The notes beneath the pieces were generated by a model that was not told the DNA's origin, searched no databases, and saw nothing but the letters and a program-made list of their open reading frames with translations. A stretch of DNA of 47,200 bases, from positions 1-47,200 of the forward strand of contig NZ_JACADR010000007.1 in the NCBI RefSeq assembly GCF_016106005.1, read 5' to 3'. A program made the position numbers and the translations under genes. Origin of the DNA: Roseomonas rosulenta. GTDB taxonomy: Bacteria > Pseudomonadota > Alphaproteobacteria > Acetobacterales > Acetobacteraceae. Below, piece by piece: positions 8,066 through 17,145 of this stretch; the first letter of the stretch is position 1, and each line of letters opens with the position of its first letter.

Positions 8066-9112
8066 TCAGGAGACGGCGCGGGTGATGGCGGCCTGCGCCT
8101 TTTCCACCAGCGCGGTTCCGACGGTCTGCGCCCACTTGTCGTAGACCGGGCGCGTGACGCGCGCGAAGGCATCCTTCTCGGCCGCGGTCAGTTCCGTCAC
8201 CGCCACGCCGCGCCGTGCGCATTCCTCGAGGGCTGAGCGGTCGCCGCCGATGCCGATGCCCTTGCGCGAGGCCTCGATCTGCTTGGCCGCGGCCTCCCGC
8301 GCGCAGGCGATCACCAGGTCGCGGTCCGCCGGTGCGAGGCTGTCCATCATCTGCTTGCCCACCACGAAGATCCCGGCATCCGCAACGTAGTTCCAGATTG
8401 TCAGGTGCTTCTGCGCCAGCGTGTCCATGCGGAAGGCAAGGAACAGGTTGACCGGGTTCTCCTGCCCGTCCACCGCGCCGGTGGACAGCGCCGGCTGCAG
8501 GTCTGCGAAGGACATCTGCAGCGGGTTGGCACCCATGGCGGTGAAGATCTCGCTGAAGATGGCGCCGGCGGCGAAGCGGATCTTCATGCCGCGCAGGTCC
8601 TCGGGCCGGCGCACCTCGCGCCTGGAATTCGACAATTCGCGGAAGCCGTTCTCGCCCCAGGCGACCGGGACCACCTCGCGCGTCGCCAGCACGCGGAACA
8701 GGTCCTGGCCGACCTCGCCATTGATGATGGCGTCGAAGCCGCGATGGTCGCGCAGCAGGAAGGGCAGGGAGAAGATGTTCATCTCGCGCACCTGCGGCGA
8801 GATGTTGATGGTGCTGAACACCGCCATGTCGATCACGCCCTGGCGCATCGCCACCAGTTCGCGCGTCTGGTCGCCGCCGACGAGCTGGCTGCCCGGATAG
8901 ACCTTCACGTTGATCCGGCCGCCCGAGCGCTGCGTGACCAGGTCGGCCCACTGGAAGGCGCCTTCCGAGAGCGGGATCGGCCGATTGCCGACCACGGAGA
9001 GCTTGTACTCGGCGCGGTACTGGCCCTGGCCGTGCGCGACGGCCGGCAGTGCGAGCGCGCCCGCGCCCAGCAGCAGCGTGCGGCGCGTGGCGCGCGGGAA
9101 GGTCGTGGTCAT
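8066..9112 (-). CDS. TRAP transporter substrate-binding protein (DctP family)
   Basis: This 348-residue periplasmic receptor has an N-terminal twin-arginine-like signal (RATRRTLLLGAGALALP) with likely cleavage after AHG. The body carries family segments such as YPGSQLVGG, RELVAMRQGVIDMA and KIRFAAGAIFSE, and the dimer-binding-groove Arg in KIR. It presents its ligand, probably an organic acid, to the DctQM permease encoded next. The start at 9112 has GGGAG nine bases upstream. It is first in the operon and diverges from the acyl-CoA synthetase gene across 154 bases, where both promoters should be; no regulator is adjacent. Confidence 0.92.
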   Translation of the reverse strand: MTTTFPRATRRTLLLGAGALALPAVAHGQGQYRAEYKLSVVGNRPIPLSEGAFQWADLVTQRSGGRINVKVYPGSQLVGGDQTRELVAMRQGVIDMAVFSTINISPQVREMNIFSLPFLLRDHRGFDAIINGEVGQDLFRVLATREVVPVAWGENGFRELSNSRREVRRPEDLRGMKIRFAAGAIFSEIFTAMGANPLQMSFADLQPALSTGAVDGQENPVNLFLAFRMDTLAQKHLTIWNYVADAGIFVVGKQMMDSLAPADRDLVIACAREAAAKQIEASRKGIGIGGDRSALEECARRGVAVTELTAAEKDAFARVTRPVYDKWAQTVGTALVEKAQAAITRAVS

Positions 9113-9266
9113 CTTGCGTCGCTCCCTCGGGGGTTCGTTGATCTGCACCGCTCACCGGCGCTTGCCGCCAGACTGGCCCGGCCGGGGGCGGGGCTGCAAG
9201 CGCCGTCGTCGGCCGCGCTTGCAGGGAACGCCGCCTCGCGGCAGACCGGGACCGGAGGACGCCGCC

Positions 9267-10829
9267 ATGATCCCGACCTCGAACCTCGCGAGCCTGTTGC
9301 TGCACACGGCGCGGCGGCTGCCCGACCGTCCGGCGCTGGTCTGGCGGGAGCGGTGCTGGACCTGGTCGGACCTGACCGCGCGGGCCGGCGCGGCGGCGGC
9401 GGCGTTGCGCGCGCGTGGCATCGGCGCGGGCGACCGTGTGCTGGTGCATGCCCGCAACGGCAATGCCATCTTCGAATCCGGCTGGGCCTGCTGGCTGATC
9501 GGCGCGGTCTGGGTGCCGACCAATTTCCGCCTGAGCCCGCCCGAGGTCGCGTATCTCGCGACGAATGCCGGCTGCCGCGCGCATCTTTTTGATGCCGGCT
9601 TCCCCGACCACCGCGCCGAGGCGCGCGCACAGAACGCGGCCTGCATGCTGGATGTCGCGATCGGCGAGGGCGCGGGCCTGTCGTGGGACGACCTTGTCGC
9701 CGAGGGCGCGGCCGCGCCGGTGACGCAGCCAGCCGCGGTGGATCGCGACCACCCGGCCTGGCTGTTCTACACCTCCGGCACCACGGGCCGGCCGAAGGGT
9801 GGCACGCTGACGCATGGGCAGCTCGCCTTCGTGGTGGTGAACCACATCGCCGACCTGATGCCGGGGCTGTCCGAGCGCGACGCCTCGCTGGTGGTGGCGC
9901 CGCTGTCGCATGGCGCGGGCATCCATGCCATGGCGCAGGTGGCGCGCGGCGCGGTCTCGGTGCTGCTGCCGGGCGAGCGGCTCGACGTGCCGGAGGCCTG
10001 GCGCCTGGTGGAGCGCCACCGCGTGACCAACATGTTCACCGTGCCGACGATCCTGAACGCGCTGGTGCGCGACGCCAGCGTCGATGCGCACGACCACACC
10101 AGCCTGCGCCACGTGATCTATGCCGGTGCGCCGATGTACCGCGAGGACCAGAAGCATGCCCTGCGCAAGCTGGGTCCGTGCCTCGTGCAGTATTTCGGCC
10201 TTGGCGAGGTGACCGGCAACATCACCGTGCTGCCGCCCGAATGGCACAGCCTCGCGGACGACCCGAGCTTCCCGATCGGCTCCTGCGGCTATCCGCGAAC
10301 GGGCATGGAGGTTGCGATCCTCGACGCCGCGCATGCGCCGCTGCCGGCGGGCGAGACGGGTGAGATCTGCGTGCGCGGCCCCGCGGTGATGGCCGGCTAT
10401 TTCCAGAACGATGCGGCGAACGGGAAGGCCTTCGCCGGCGGCTGGTTCCACACCGGCGACCTGGGCCATCTCGATGCGCGCGGCTTCCTCTACATCACCG
10501 GGCGGCAGTCCGACATGTACATCTCCGGCGGGTCGAACGTGTACCCGCGTGAGGTCGAGGAGGTGCTGCTGACGCACCCCGCCGTGGCCGAGGCCTGCGT
10601 CGTCGGCGTGCCGGACGCGAAGTGGGGCGAGGCGGGCGTCGCGGTGCTCGTCGCGGCGGCGGGCGAGGCGATCGACCCGGCCGGCGTCATGGCGCATCTC
10701 GATAGCCGGCTTGGCCGCTACAAATGGCCGGCGCGCATCGTGGTGTGGGATGCGCTGCCGAAATCCGGCTATGGCAAGGTGCCGAAGGCCGAGGTGAAGC
10801 GCCTGCTGGCCGAGCGCGGCGAGGCGTAG
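9267..10829 (+). CDS. Acyl-CoA synthetase (AMP-forming), class I adenylate-forming family
   Basis: This 520-residue enzyme activates a carboxylic acid to an acyl-adenylate and then to an acyl-CoA. The AMP-binding P-loop is TSGTTGRPKG (169-178). The adenylate motif YFGLGEV and the hinge region around GWFHTGDLGHLDARG follow in order, and the C-terminal catalytic Lys lies in KSGYGKVPK. The start at 9267 is preceded by GGAGGA, and the length fits fatty-acyl or aryl-CoA ligases. It diverges from the TRAP operon, so the imported acid could be its substrate, which is an inference from position only. Its stop abuts the stop of the small convergent gene that follows. Confidence 0.9.
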   Translation: MIPTSNLASLLLHTARRLPDRPALVWRERCWTWSDLTARAGAAAAALRARGIGAGDRVLVHARNGNAIFESGWACWLIGAVWVPTNFRLSPPEVAYLATNAGCRAHLFDAGFPDHRAEARAQNAACMLDVAIGEGAGLSWDDLVAEGAAAPVTQPAAVDRDHPAWLFYTSGTTGRPKGGTLTHGQLAFVVVNHIADLMPGLSERDASLVVAPLSHGAGIHAMAQVARGAVSVLLPGERLDVPEAWRLVERHRVTNMFTVPTILNALVRDASVDAHDHTSLRHVIYAGAPMYREDQKHALRKLGPCLVQYFGLGEVTGNITVLPPEWHSLADDPSFPIGSCGYPRTGMEVAILDAAHAPLPAGETGEICVRGPAVMAGYFQNDAANGKAFAGGWFHTGDLGHLDARGFLYITGRQSDMYISGGSNVYPREVEEVLLTHPAVAEACVVGVPDAKWGEAGVAVLVAAAGEAIDPAGVMAHLDSRLGRYKWPARIVVWDALPKSGYGKVPKAEVKRLLAERGEA

Positions 10830-11033
10830 TCAACGCCGCTGCGGATGGCGCCCGGCGGGCGGCGTGGGCGTGTCGATCGGGCCCTGGCCGTGCCCATCCT
10901 CGCGCTCCTCGGCGGGATCTCGCTCGGGTGCCGGCTTGGGATTCTCGGCGTTCTTGGGCGTGGGTGTCGTGATGGTGCCCTTGCCGGTCGCCTCGGGGTC
11001 GGGCGGTGGCGGGGTGTCGGTACGGTCGGACAT
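10830..11033 (-). CDS. Small hydrophilic, probably disordered protein
   Basis: A 67-residue protein made almost only of Pro, Thr, Asp, Glu, Gly, Lys and Arg, with no hydrophobic core, signal peptide or Cys. A TPTP motif occurs twice (TITTPTPKN and IDTPTPPAG). It is supported as a real gene by a strong AGGAG site 7 bases before the ATG and by its clean fit between neighbours, ending one base after the acyl-CoA synthetase stop. Function is unknown and I do not recognise a family; small stress-related or disordered proteins of similar composition are common in this bacterial group. Confidence 0.6.
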   Translation of the reverse strand: MSDRTDTPPPPDPEATGKGTITTPTPKNAENPKPAPERDPAEEREDGHGQGPIDTPTPPAGRHPQRR

Positions 11034-11105
11034 GGCGGATCTCCTGTGCCGTGGCGGCGCAGGAGGTCAACACGTCGGCCGCGCGGAAGTTGCGCGCGGG
11101 TCGAT

Positions 11106-11861
11106 TCAGCCGCGCCCTTCGAAGGGCATTTTCGAGGCCTTGATCGTCATGGTCAGGATGTTCGATTCCAGCGGCAGGTTCGCCATGTGCAGGATCGCCT
11201 GGCCGACATGGTTCACGTCCATGGTGGGTTCCACCGCGATCGACCCGTCGCCCTGCTTCACGCCCTTCGACATGCGCGCGGTCATCGGCGTGGCCGCATT
11301 GCCGATGTCGATCTGCCCGGCGCAGATGTCGTATTTCCGGCCATCGAGCATCAGGGACTTGGTCAGCCCGGTGATGGCGTGCTTCGTCGCGGTGTAGGGC
11401 GCGCTGTCGGGGCGTGGCGTATGCGCGCTGATCGACCCGTTGTTGATGATCCGCCCGCCCTGTGGCCGCTGGTCCTTCATCATGCGGAAGGCGGCCTGGG
11501 CGCAGAGAAAGGATCCGGTGAGGTTCACCGCCACCACGCGCGACCAGTCGGCGTAGGTCAGGTCCTCGAAGGGCATGCCGGGCACGTTCTGGCCGGCATT
11601 GTTGAACAGCATGTCGAGCCGGCCGTGCTTCGCCTTCACCGCGGCGAAAAGTGCATCGACGGACGCGGGATCGGCCACGTCCGCCGGCACCGCCATCGCA
11701 CGCGGCGCGGCATCGCCGGCCATGGCGATGGTTTCCTCCAGCGCTTCCTTGCGGCGGCCTGTCAGCACCACGGACCAGCCCCCGCCCAGCAGCGCGAGGG
11801 CGGCCGCGCGCCCCACCCCGGTGCCGGCGCCGGTGACGACGGCGATCTTGCTGCTGCTCAT
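11106..11861 (-). CDS. Short-chain dehydrogenase/reductase (SDR)
   Basis: A 251-residue classical SDR that oxidises or reduces an alcohol/ketone using NAD(P). The cofactor motif TGAGTGVG (10-17), the NNAG motif (87-90) and the catalytic Ser143, Tyr156 and Lys160 are all present. The start at 11861 has GGAGGG seven bases upstream; the open frame upstream of it is antisense to the hydrolase gene and was left out. A basic residue pair (GRR, 35-37) after the second beta strand suggests NADP preference. Its physiological substrate is not evident. It diverges from the alpha/beta hydrolase gene across 121 bases. Confidence 0.9.
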   Translation of the reverse strand: MSSSKIAVVTGAGTGVGRAAALALLGGGWSVVLTGRRKEALEETIAMAGDAAPRAMAVPADVADPASVDALFAAVKAKHGRLDMLFNNAGQNVPGMPFEDLTYADWSRVVAVNLTGSFLCAQAAFRMMKDQRPQGGRIINNGSISAHTPRPDSAPYTATKHAITGLTKSLMLDGRKYDICAGQIDIGNAATPMTARMSKGVKQGDGSIAVEPTMDVNHVGQAILHMANLPLESNILTMTIKASKMPFEGRG

Positions 11862-11982
11862 CTGCGTTCCCTCCGTTGCGATGCGGGGCGCAATGTGCGC
11901 GGGCGCCGCGGCGCTGGCAACGCCGGTTGCCGCGGTGCCGCGCGGCTGACATCCTCCGCCGCGCTGCAAGGGAGCGGAACGC

Positions 11983-13224
11983 ATGGCGGGTTGGCCGGAT
12001 GGCGCGGCATGGGCGCCCTTCGTCGCGCGTTGGCAGGCGGCGTGCCAGGCCGACGCCGTGCTGGCGGAATGGCGCGCCGGCGCGTCGACGCGCTTCGCCA
12101 TCGCGAATGGCGTTGCGCGCGCGGAGTTCACCTTCGGCGATGCGCCGGACAGCCCTGACTTCGCGCTGGAAGCGCCCCCGCACATCTGGGCGCTGCACCT
12201 GCAACCCGTCCCGCCGCGGCACCATCACGCGATCTTCGCCATGCGCCATCGAGTGCCGGAGTTCCGGATCACCGGCGAGGAGATCGCCTTCCTGCGCCAC
12301 TGCCACCTCGTACGCCGCGTGCTGGAGGTCGGCCGCTGGCTGGTCCTGCAGGGAGACGGCCCGGTGCCGGCCTTCCCCCGCCCGTCGCTGCCGGCCATGC
12401 CCGCGCCCGACGTCAGCGGCCGCTACATCGACGTCACCGCAGAGGGTCGCGGATGGCGGCTCTACGCCGAATCTGCCGGGCAGGGGCGCGACATCCTCTG
12501 CCTGCACACCGCGGGCGCCGATGGCCGGCAATTCCACGGCCTCATGTCGGATAAGCGCCTGACCGATCGCTGGCGCCTAACCTCCTTCGACATGCCCTGG
12601 CACGGCAAGAGCCCGCCGCCCGCCGAACCTCCGGGCGCCTGGCGGCTGACCACGGACCGCTATGTCGAGCTCATCATGGGCGTGGTTGCCGCAGCGGGGC
12701 TGCACAAGCCGGTGCTGCTCGGCGCCTCCATGTCGGGGGAGATCTGCCTCGAGGTCGCGCTGCGCCACCCGGATGCCTTCTCCGCCATCATCGCCTGCGA
12801 GGCCTGCGACCATGTTCCGGGCCGCCGCAGCCCCTGGGCCGCCGACACGCGGATCAACCAGGCGATCTTCGTGCCCGAATGGATCCACGGGCTGATGGCG
12901 CCGCAGAGCCCCGCCGAATGCGCTGCGCAGATCTGGTGGCACTATTCGCAGGGCGGCTTCGCCACCTTCGATCGCGACATCCGCTTCTACTCGGGCGAAT
13001 GGGATGCGCGCGACCGGGTGCACCGCATCGACACCTCGCGCTGCCCGCTGGTGATGCTGACCGGCGAGTACGATTATTCCTGCACCGCCGAGATGTCGGA
13101 GGCGACCGCGGCGAAGATCCCGGGCGCGCGCTTCACGCGCATGAATGGCATCGGTCACTTCCCCTTCGCCGAGAACCCGCCCTTGTTCCTGGACTACCTC
13201 CTGCCGGTGCTCGACGGGCTTTAG
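11983..13224 (+). CDS. Alpha/beta hydrolase with an uncharacterised N-terminal domain
   Basis: The 413-residue protein ends in an alpha/beta hydrolase domain (about 147-413) with a complete triad: Ser249 in the nucleophile elbow LLGASMSGE, an Asp in the LTGEYDYS segment and a His in NGIGHFPF. The oxyanion region is [12 protein letters not shown]. It probably cleaves an ester, C-C bond or lactone. The first about 145 residues, rich in Trp, His and Arg, form a separate region I do not recognise and are absent from ordinary single-domain hydrolases. The start at 11983 has GGGAGCGGA upstream. Its stop overlaps by 4 bases the stop of the convergent SDR gene. Confidence 0.85.
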   Translation: MAGWPDGAAWAPFVARWQAACQADAVLAEWRAGASTRFAIANGVARAEFTFGDAPDSPDFALEAPPHIWALHLQPVPPRHHHAIFAMRHRVPEFRITGEEIAFLRHCHLVRRVLEVGRWLVLQGDGPVPAFPRPSLPAMPAPDVSGRYIDVTAEGRGWRLYAESAGQGRDILCLHTAGADGRQFHGLMSDKRLTDRWRLTSFDMPWHGKSPPPAEPPGAWRLTTDRYVELIMGVVAAAGLHKPVLLGASMSGEICLEVALRHPDAFSAIIACEACDHVPGRRSPWAADTRINQAIFVPEWIHGLMAPQSPAECAAQIWWHYSQGGFATFDRDIRFYSGEWDARDRVHRIDTSRCPLVMLTGEYDYSCTAEMSEATAAKIPGARFTRMNGIGHFPFAENPPLFLDYLLPVLDGL

Positions 13225-13964
13225 TAGGTTGCGCGCCCGCCGGAGATGTCGAAGACGCCGCCGGTGGTGAAGGAGCATTCCTCGCTGGACAGCCAGCAGG
13301 CGAGGGCCGCGATCTCCTCCACCGTCACGAAGCGGTCCATCGGGATCTTGGAGCGCATCCAGGCGATCTGCTGTTCCGTCATCTGCCGGAACAGGTCGGT
13401 CTCGGCCGCCGCGGGCGTGATGCAGTTCGCCAGCACGCCGGTCTTCGCCAGTTCCTTGCCGAGCGACTTGGTGAATCCGATCAGCCCCGCCTTCGACGCG
13501 CTGTAATGCGAGGCATTCGGGTTGCCTTCCTTGCCCGCGATCGAGGCGATGTTCACCACCCGTCCATAGCCCGCCGCGATCATCACCGGCACCACCGCGC
13601 GCGTCACCAGATACGGCGCGATCAGGTTCACCTCGACCACGCGCTTCCATTCCGCCACGGGCAATTCCCAGGAGGGCGCATTGCCGCCGGTGATGCCGGC
13701 GTTGTTCACCAGGATGTCGATGCGCCGGTGCGCGGCTTGCGTTGCCCCCAGCGCCGCGCCGATCGCGGCTTCGTCCGTCAGGTCCAGCACATGGGCCGAG
13801 GCGCGGCCGAGCACGCGCACCGCTTCCTCCGCCGCCGGCCGATCCATGTCCCACACCGCGACGGCGCCGCCCGAGGCCACGATGCGCTTCGCAATGGCGA
13901 GCCCGATCCCGCGCGCGGCTCCCGTGACGATGGCGACGCGCCCCTCCAGGTCGATGCGGTTCAT
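13221..13964 (-). CDS. Short-chain dehydrogenase/reductase (FabG-like SDR)
   Basis: A 247-residue classical SDR close to the 3-oxoacyl-ACP reductase/glucose dehydrogenase type. The nucleotide motif is TGAARGIG (14-21), NNAG is at 87-90, and the catalytic residues are Ser141, Tyr154 and Lys158. Asp39 in VWDMD after the second strand predicts NAD preference. The C-terminus [10 protein letters not shown] is the usual substrate-loop ending. The start at 13964 follows AAGGGGG; a longer frame extends into the promoter region of the divergent TRAP operon and is unlikely to be translated. It lies next to that operon, so it may act on the imported compound or a derivative, which is inferred from position. 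Confidence 0.9.
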   Translation of the reverse strand: MNRIDLEGRVAIVTGAARGIGLAIAKRIVASGGAVAVWDMDRPAAEEAVRVLGRASAHVLDLTDEAAIGAALGATQAAHRRIDILVNNAGITGGNAPSWELPVAEWKRVVEVNLIAPYLVTRAVVPVMIAAGYGRVVNIASIAGKEGNPNASHYSASKAGLIGFTKSLGKELAKTGVLANCITPAAAETDLFRQMTEQQIAWMRSKIPMDRFVTVEEIAALACWLSSEECSFTTGGVFDISGGRATY

Positions 13965-14027
13965 GCGTTCCCCCTTGCGTTGCACCGCCAGCATCGGGCA
14001 GCGGCGCGGGGCAGGGAAGGGGCGGGT

Positions 14028-14093
14028 AACCACATGGTTCCCTTCGGCGCGCATCCACCCCTATAGTCGCGCCACAGCCGGCACCAAGCCGGC
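14028..14093 (+). promoter_or_regulatory. Candidate operator, -10 box and leader hairpin before the second TRAP operon
   Basis: In the 154 bases between the SDR and dctP genes I see three elements in order. A palindrome AACCACATGGTT (14028-14039) has perfect 5-base arms. A -10-like TATAGT (14062-14067) follows, with a weak TTCCCT -35 (14038-14043) overlapping the palindrome. Then comes a 6-base GCCGGC hairpin (14077-14093) in the expected leader. A repressor bound at the palindrome would block the promoter. The reading is by eye, with no regulator nearby. Confidence 0.35.
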
Positions 14094-14118
14094 GATGAGA
14101 CGAGGGAGAACGCGATCC

Positions 14119-15123
14119 ATGAACCGTAGGCAACTGCTCGGCGGTGCCGCCGCCGGCGCGGCATTCCTCGCTGCCCCGCATGTCGCGCGCGCGCAGCAGG
14201 CCATCACGCTGAACGGCGCGGTGCAGTTCAACGACGACCACGTCTTCACCCGCGCCCTGGTGCGCTTCGAGGAACTGGTGAAGCAGTACTACACCGCCAG
14301 CCCGGTGAACTTCGTGCTGCACAAGAACTCCAGCCTCGGCCTCGAGAAGCAGTATTTCGAGTACATGTCGGCCGGGCGCGGCGCGGTGGACTACGGCATC
14401 GTCTCGCCGGCGCACATGTCGACCTTCTCCCGCGCCGCACCCTTCGTCGACGCGCCCTTCCTGTTCCGCGACCTGGCGCATTGGAACACCGTGCTCGACC
14501 AGGACCTGTTTGCCCCGGTGGCGCAGGAGGTCGAGCGCCGTGCGCGCGTGGCGCTGATCGGCTACGCTGGCGGCGGCGTGCGCAACATCTTCGCCAATAA
14601 GCGCGTGACCAACATGGCCGAGCTTCGCGGTCTCAAGGTGCGCGTGCAGGGTGCGCCGATCTGGTCGCGCACCTTCCAGGCGGCCGGGATGTCGCCCTCG
14701 GTCATCGCCTACAACGAGGTCTACAACGGCATCCAGAACAACGTCATCGAGGCCGGCGAAAACGAGGCCGCGGGCGTGGAGGCGATGCGCTTCTACGAGG
14801 TCGCGCCCAACCTCATCATGACGCAGCACGCCATCACCATCCGCCCGATCTGCTTTGCGACACAGACGCTGGCACGCCTGCCCGCGCCGCTGCAGGAGGC
14901 GGTGAAGCGCGCGGGCCGCGAGGCGGGCGTCTTCGGCCGCCAGGCCGAGAGCAGCGAGGATGGCCAGAAGATCGAGGCGCTGGAGCGCGCCGGGCGCCTG
15001 CGCCGCATCGAGTTCACCGAACGCGCCGCGCTGAAGCGCGCGGTCGATCCGGTGATGCTCGCCTATGCGCGCGAGGTGGATGCCGAGGGCATCTACGCCC
15101 GCATCAACGCCATCAGCGCATGA
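14119..15123 (+). CDS. TRAP transporter substrate-binding protein (DctP family)
   Basis: The 334-residue periplasmic receptor begins with a twin-arginine-like signal (MNRRQLLGGAAAGAAFLAAP) with likely cleavage after ARA. The mature part has DctP features: RFEELVKQYY, a GLEKQYFEYMSAGRGAVDYG segment in which the protein's ligand face is usually found, and LRGLKVRVQGAPIW containing the conserved ligand-binding Arg. The start at 14119 has GAGGGAGA upstream. It is first of a dctP-dctQ-dctM operon. It is only distantly similar to the receptor at 8066-9112, so the two systems should take up different compounds. Confidence 0.92.
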   Translation: MNRRQLLGGAAAGAAFLAAPHVARAQQAITLNGAVQFNDDHVFTRALVRFEELVKQYYTASPVNFVLHKNSSLGLEKQYFEYMSAGRGAVDYGIVSPAHMSTFSRAAPFVDAPFLFRDLAHWNTVLDQDLFAPVAQEVERRARVALIGYAGGGVRNIFANKRVTNMAELRGLKVRVQGAPIWSRTFQAAGMSPSVIAYNEVYNGIQNNVIEAGENEAAGVEAMRFYEVAPNLIMTQHAITIRPICFATQTLARLPAPLQEAVKRAGREAGVFGRQAESSEDGQKIEALERAGRLRRIEFTERAALKRAVDPVMLAYAREVDAEGIYARINAISA

Positions 15124-15190
15124 TCCGCGACCGGCCGGCGGCCAATGCGCCGCCGGTCGGCGCATCCCTCCGACACATCCGGAGCCTGCC

Positions 15191-15700
15191 ATGTCCCAGC
15201 ACGGCCTGCGTGGCCTGGTGCGACGGGTGGCCGACGCCTATGCGCGGCTGCTCTCGACGCTGCTCGCCATCTCGGTCCTGATCCTGGTCTTTCCCGTGAC
15301 GCTGCAGGTCGTCTCGCGCCAGACCGCCCTGCTGCCGCACTACATCTGGACCGAGGAGATGGCCCGCTTCCTGCTGGTCTGGACCATCATGATCGGTGCC
15401 ATCGTCGGCCAGCGGGAGGGCATCCACTTCATCGTCGATCTCTGGCCGCGGCTGAGCGGGCGCTTCCGTGCCTTCATGGACCTGGTCTCGGGCGTCTTCG
15501 TGCTGAGCTTCGGCGCGGTCTTCCTGTGGTTCGGCATCGAGTTCGTCGACTTCGCCTGGTTCCGCATCAGCGAGCTGGCCGAGTTGCCACTGTGGCTGAT
15601 CCATCTGGCCTGGCCGATCCTGGGCTTCTCCTGGCTGGTCTTCGGCGGCGAGAAGTTCGTTGCCGACCTGCGCGTGCTGATCCATGGGGAGCAGGCCTGA
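15191..15700 (+). CDS. TRAP transporter small permease (DctQ family)
   Basis: A 169-residue inner-membrane protein with four hydrophobic segments (about 22-45, 57-75, 95-117 and 138-156). WTEEMARFLLVWTIMIGA is the conserved DctQ segment and is followed by a G-Q-R-E-G-I-H motif. The start at 15191 is chosen because the hydrophobic pattern begins soon after it and GGAG lies upstream. It lies 67 bases after dctP and its stop overlaps the dctM start by one base (TGATG). Confidence 0.9.
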   Translation: MSQHGLRGLVRRVADAYARLLSTLLAISVLILVFPVTLQVVSRQTALLPHYIWTEEMARFLLVWTIMIGAIVGQREGIHFIVDLWPRLSGRFRAFMDLVSGVFVLSFGAVFLWFGIEFVDFAWFRISELAELPLWLIHLAWPILGFSWLVFGGEKFVADLRVLIHGEQA

Positions 15701-17019
15701 TGGGCGGCAATGTCCTCGATGCGGGGCAGGCGGCCTGGATCCTGTTCGGCGTGTTCTTCACCCTGCTTGCGCTGCGCGTGCCGGTGGCTGTCGCCCTCGG
15801 CCTCGCCTGCCTGCCGGTGCTGGCGCTGGAGCCGCGCCTCGGGCCCATGACGCTGATGCAGGAGACGTTCAACGCCTACAATTCCTTCATCCTGCTGGCG
15901 GTGCCCTTCTTCCTGTTGACCGCCAACCTGATGAACGTGGGCGGCATCACGGAACGGCTGATGCTGCTCTCGCGCACCATGGTGGGGCATTTCCCTGGCG
16001 GTCTTGCGCAGATCAACGTGGTGCTGTCCTTCTTCTTCGCCGGCATTTCGGGAAGTTCGACGGCGGATGCCGCCTCGCAGTCCAAGATCTTCATCGAGGC
16101 GCAGCGGCGCGAGGGCTACGACGACAGCTTCTCGGTCGCTATCACGGCCGTCTCGGCGGTGCTGGCGGTCATCATCCCGCCCTCGATACTCATGATCGTC
16201 TGGGGCGGGGTGCTGACCACCTCGATCGGTGCGCTGTTCCTGGCCGGGATCGTCCCGGGCGTTCTGATCGGCGCAGTGCAGATGGCGACCGTGCATGCCT
16301 ATGCGAAGCGGCGCGGCTACCCGACCTATCCGAAGGCGGCCTGGAGCGAATTGGCGCGTGCGGTGTTCGTCTCGGCGCCGGCGCTGATGACGCCGCTCAT
16401 CATCATCGGCGGCAAGGTCTTCGGCTGGTTTACCGCGACCGAGAGCGCGTGCATCGCCGTGCTCTACGCCGGCGCGCTGTCGCTGCTGGTCTACCGCGAG
16501 ATGGGACTGCGGGAATTCTGGGGCGCGCTCGGCGAGACGGGGCGGCTCGCCGCGGTCACCCTGTTCTGCGTCGGCACCGCATCGGCCTTCGGCTGGCTGC
16601 TGGCCTACTACAGGATCCCCGAGGCCATCCTGTCGGGTGTCTCGGCCTGGGGCATGGGCAAGATCGCGACCGGCTTCTTCGTCGCGGCGGTGTTCCTTGT
16701 GGTGGGCTGTTTCCTCGACGCGATCCCGGCGATCATCATCGTCGGCGCCATCCTGCAGCCGCTCACCGCCGCGGTCGGTATGGACCCGGTGCATTTCGCC
16801 ATGATCGGCATCGTCAGCCTGGCATTCGGCCTCGTCACGCCACCCTACGGGCTGTGCCTGATGATCGCCTGCCACGTGGCCGGGATGCGCATGGCCGATG
16901 CGCTGAAGGACACCTTCATCATGCTGATCCCGATGTTGCTCGTGCTGATGCTGGTGATCATCTGGCCCGAGGTGACACTGTTCCTCCCGCGGCTCGTCTC
17001 GCCGGAGTTCCTTGACTGA
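15700..17019 (+). CDS. TRAP transporter large permease (DctM family)
   Basis: A 439-residue polytopic inner-membrane protein with about 12 membrane segments. The conserved DctM loop is SFFFAGISGSSTADAA (about 109-124), and IIPPSILMIVWG is a second family segment. It is the ion-coupled translocating subunit working with the DctQ and DctP encoded just upstream. The start codon shares one base with the dctQ stop (TGATG). The gene ends the operon; 126 bases with no gene separate it from the glycosyltransferase region. Confidence 0.93.
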   Translation: MGGNVLDAGQAAWILFGVFFTLLALRVPVAVALGLACLPVLALEPRLGPMTLMQETFNAYNSFILLAVPFFLLTANLMNVGGITERLMLLSRTMVGHFPGGLAQINVVLSFFFAGISGSSTADAASQSKIFIEAQRREGYDDSFSVAITAVSAVLAVIIPPSILMIVWGGVLTTSIGALFLAGIVPGVLIGAVQMATVHAYAKRRGYPTYPKAAWSELARAVFVSAPALMTPLIIIGGKVFGWFTATESACIAVLYAGALSLLVYREMGLREFWGALGETGRLAAVTLFCVGTASAFGWLLAYYRIPEAILSGVSAWGMGKIATGFFVAAVFLVVGCFLDAIPAIIIVGAILQPLTAAVGMDPVHFAMIGIVSLAFGLVTPPYGLCLMIACHVAGMRMADALKDTFIMLIPMLLVLMLVIIWPEVTLFLPRLVSPEFLD

Positions 17020-17145
17020 CGGGCTGGGCCCGCGCGGGGTTGCTTGACCTCGCGCGGGCAGCACCGCAGGTTGAACAGGGACTTCGCCGACGGCATCACG
17101 GCCCCGGCGCGGTCCTGGCTCGCCTGGAACGCATCCCCGCCGCCC

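Noticed and set aside
7782-10697. Very long antisense open frame (971 codons) across the dctP and acyl-CoA synthetase region
   Set aside because: It is a shadow of high-GC codon bias opposite well supported genes, with no domain or ribosome site. Similar frames occur at 15340-18528 and 26081-28606.
17044-17145. N-terminal extension of the first glycosyltransferase from a TTG start
   Set aside because: The extension has no similarity to the usual N-terminus, and the ATG at 17146 directly precedes the conserved FIDGYN segment.
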